A DNA stretch of 64,000 nucleotides. It comes from Prorocentrum cordatum (lineage: Eukaryota; Sar; Dinophyceae; Prorocentrales; Prorocentraceae). The stretch covers positions 1 through 64,000 of the forward strand of contig CAUYUJ010005049.1 of the NCBI GenBank assembly GCA_963575745.1. The letters are read 5' to 3'. The translations under genes were made by a program, and so were the position numbers. The notes below the pieces were generated by a model. The model saw only the letters and a program-made list of their open reading frames with translations, did no database searches and was not told the DNA's origin. The first letter of the stretch is position 1, and the number at the start of each line of letters is the position of its first letter. Shown here in pieces: positions 61,996 through 64,000 of this stretch.

Positions 61996-62324
61996 TGATC
62001 TGCGGGGCGAGAGCGAACCTCTTCCGCTAAAAGCTGGGCGGGCTACGCACAGCTTGAATTAGGGAGACAGGGCACAGGCATCGGCTAAGAACAGGCGATC
62101 GGGGGCAACGCCAGGGGGGAGGGCTCAGGATCAGGGGAGGGACATCGACCTGGAGTCGGCGATACGTCGCCAACAGGTCGGCAGCAGGCCCGCAGTAGCG
62201 AAACCGCACGTTCCTGGGCGGGGTGGGTCACTGAGCCCGCAGCGGCGATCCGTGGGCGAGTAGGGGTCGATGCATCCCACCTTGGGCTTATCCGCTAATG
62301 GTTTTCGGGTCATAGCTCGAGCCC
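61996..62324. other. Spacer, no gene recognised
   Basis: GCATCGGCTAAGAA occurs at about 61973 and 62078. Nothing else recognised. Confidence 0.45.
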
Positions 62325-62460
62325 CACACGGCCGCTCGGGATGAGCCGGCCACACCCGGAACGCCCTCGGCGATGCGCTGCTGCTGGAAGGCTTCCCGAG
62401 ACTGGAACACAGCCGAGAACCTCCAAAAACTCCCGACGACCTCGAACCTCGAGACTTCGT
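62325..62460. repeat. M14 dispersed repeat, copy 2
   Basis: Same ordered boxes as 48013-48160: GGCCGCTCGGGATGA, CACCCGGAACGCCCTC, GGCGATGCGC, CAGCCGAGAACC and CTCGAACCTCGA. Confidence 0.65.
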
Positions 62461-62679
62461 GCTCCCCCACCCCTATCGTGCCCCCTACTGCTGCCCATGA
62501 GGAGGCCTGCATGTCTGGGGGGGGCGCCCTCCAAGAAGAGAAGCTCGATCTCGAAACGCTCGGGGGCGTGCGCAAGCTCGAACCTTGTACTCTGCAGCTT
62601 CCTGCCAGCGCACATATGAAGGACGTACTTCCAGACTCTCTTCAGCTTCCTCCCCACTGCTGCCTGCCTTCCCTCTGCC

Positions 62680-63475
62680 TACACCTCCTCTTCCTCCTCC
62701 TCCTTCTCCCCTCCACGCTCTCCACACTTCCTCCTCCTCCTCCTCGTCGTCTACGCTCCACTCCACGCTCTCCTCCCTTTCCTCCTCCCTTTCCTCCTCC
62801 TCCTCCTCCTCCTCCTCCTCCTCATGCTCCTCCTGCTCCTGCTCCTGCTCTTGCTCCTCCTGCTCCTCCCGCTCCTCCTGCTCTTCCTGCTCCTCCTGCT
62901 CCTCCTGCTGCTCCTCCTCCTCCTCCTCCTCCTCCTCCCTGTCCTCCCCCTCCTCCTCTCCTCCTCCTCCTCCTCCTCCCTCCTCATTTACCCTTCGGCG
63001 GCCGACGCGTGGCGACCGCGCGCGGGAGGCGCGCCGTCCGCCTCCTCAGCCCGCCGCCTGCGGGGGCCCCCGCGGGCGCGGCCACTCCATCCTCGGCCAT
63101 CCTCCCCCCTGCTGCTCCTGCTGCACCCGCTGCTCCTGCTGCTCCTGCTGCTCCTCCTCCGCCTCCTCCTCCTCCTCCTCCTCCTCCTCCTCTTCCCCTC
63201 TCTTCCTCCTCCCTCCCTCCTCCTCCCTCCTCTCACTCCTCTCCTCCTCCTCCCTCCTTCCTCTCCTCCTCCTCCTCCTCCTCCTGCCTTCCCAACCCCC
63301 CCTCCTGCCTCTCCCCCTTACCTTACTCCCCTCCTCCTCCTCCGCCCCTCTCCCTCCTCCCTCCCTCCCCCCTCCCTTCGTCGCTCCCTCCCTCCTCCCT
63401 CCCTCCCTCCCTCCCTGCCCGCCCTCCCTCCCTCCCTCCCTACCCCCCTCCCCCGCCAGTACCCACTATATCCCC
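62680..63475. repeat. CTC/CTGCTC/CCCT polypyrimidine arrays
   Basis: CTC and CTGCTC arrays (62680-62990), then a GC-rich patch (62990-63110), then CTC and CCCT arrays (63110-63470). Confidence 0.93.
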
Positions 63476-64000
63476 CCTCCTCCAACCCAATCCCGCTTTT
63501 TTCCCGCCGCGTCGCCCTGCGCTTCGGCCTCTCTTCACTCCTGCCCGTCCCTACCTCCCTCCCTCCACCCTCCCTCTCTCCTTAATCCTCCCTCCTCCAT
63601 ACAACCTCCTCCCTCTTCCATCCTCCCCCCTCCTCGCCATGGAGCACGAGCCCGCCCAAAGCCCTCGTTCGACGACGGCCTCCTCCCCTCTCGCCTGTGC
63701 CTGCAGCCCCACCAGAACGAGTCGGGGCACATTATCGAAGCACGCCTGTTCCACTGCAGCATTGGTGTGCCCCCGCGTATGCTGTTCGTTTTCCCCGCCG
63801 AATCTATGGAACATGCGTAGAAAAAGGTCCGTAGATCTGTTGTGCACTCTATGATTATGGGGTGAATCGGTTGTGTAGCCGACCCCCTCCTCGACTCACA
63901 CCTCTCTCAGACGCGTCGTCCGACGTCATGCCCGCCGAGCGCGGGAGAAAGCTCTTCTTCGCAGTCCGGTGCGGAGCGCGGCGGTGCGGCCCGCCGGTGC
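63476..64000. other. Window end, no gene recognised
   Basis: Polypyrimidine-rich to about 63640, then ordinary-complexity sequence. No domain seen. An element could continue past the window edge. Confidence 0.5.

Noticed and set aside
62373-63854. A 493-codon Pro/Leu-rich plus-strand frame
   Set aside because: Product of polypyrimidine arrays; the same DNA gives equally long frames in two other phases.
1-64000. tRNA, rRNA, snRNA or riboswitch genes
   Set aside because: I looked for cloverleaf boxes, 5S-like and U6-like motifs by eye and found none I could support. A covariance-model scan would be needed to exclude them.

Overview
This window looks like nuclear DNA of a dinoflagellate, most plausibly a GC-rich core dinoflagellate such as a Prorocentrum or Symbiodiniaceae relative; the species is a guess. 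The main evidence is relic dinoflagellate spliced-leader (SL) sequence directly upstream of three retroelements: near-perfect at 266-287, perfect at 39796-39817 and degraded at 20788-20807. Long CTC, ATC and GTC microsatellites and decayed non-LTR retrotransposons make up much of the rest. I found no convincing host gene, rRNA, tRNA or CRISPR array. Most long open frames are microsatellite translations.

Four non-LTR (LINE-like) elements carry almost all the recognisable coding sequence. LINE-A (+, 266-6620) is a heavily frameshifted full-length copy with zinc-finger/coiled-coil ORF1, endonuclease, reverse transcriptase (RT), RNase H and a terminal Cys motif. LINE-B (+, about 9890-11601) is an RT-only remnant of another lineage. 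LINE-C (-, about 14800-20807) has an intact ORF1 and a long ORF2 with only a few frameshifts. LINE-D (-, about 34985-39817) has an intact ORF1, then endonuclease, RT and a zinc knuckle, with no RNase H. LINE-A, LINE-C and LINE-D all start with a CTC/GGA-type microsatellite, then an SL relic, then ORF1. LINE-C and LINE-D have the same kind of microsatellite at both ends.

Between the LINEs lie many short non-autonomous elements with terminal inverted repeats (TIRs). I grouped them into families M1-M14 by comparing copies within the window. Several copies have exact target-site duplications (TSDs): 8 bp for M7, 5 bp for M1, M3, M6, M8 and M10, and 4 bp for M4. A family of long near-perfect palindromes (H) and M8 are nested in each other in both directions. 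A 2.2-kb foldback element (40896-43052) has TIRs of about 170-185 bp.

Layout: 0-7 kb LINE-A; 7-9.8 kb TIR elements; 9.9-11.6 kb LINE-B; 12-14.3 kb M1 copies, palindrome and minisatellite; 14.4-21 kb LINE-C with its microsatellite flanks; 21-31 kb microsatellites, foldback structures and an M8/H nest; 31-34.5 kb satellites and minisatellites; 34.6-40.1 kb LINE-D with its flanks; 40.9-43.5 kb foldback element and a nested M7-in-M1; 43.6-57.5 kb further TIR elements and minisatellites; 57.6-63.5 kb very long CTC and ATC arrays with a few TIR elements.
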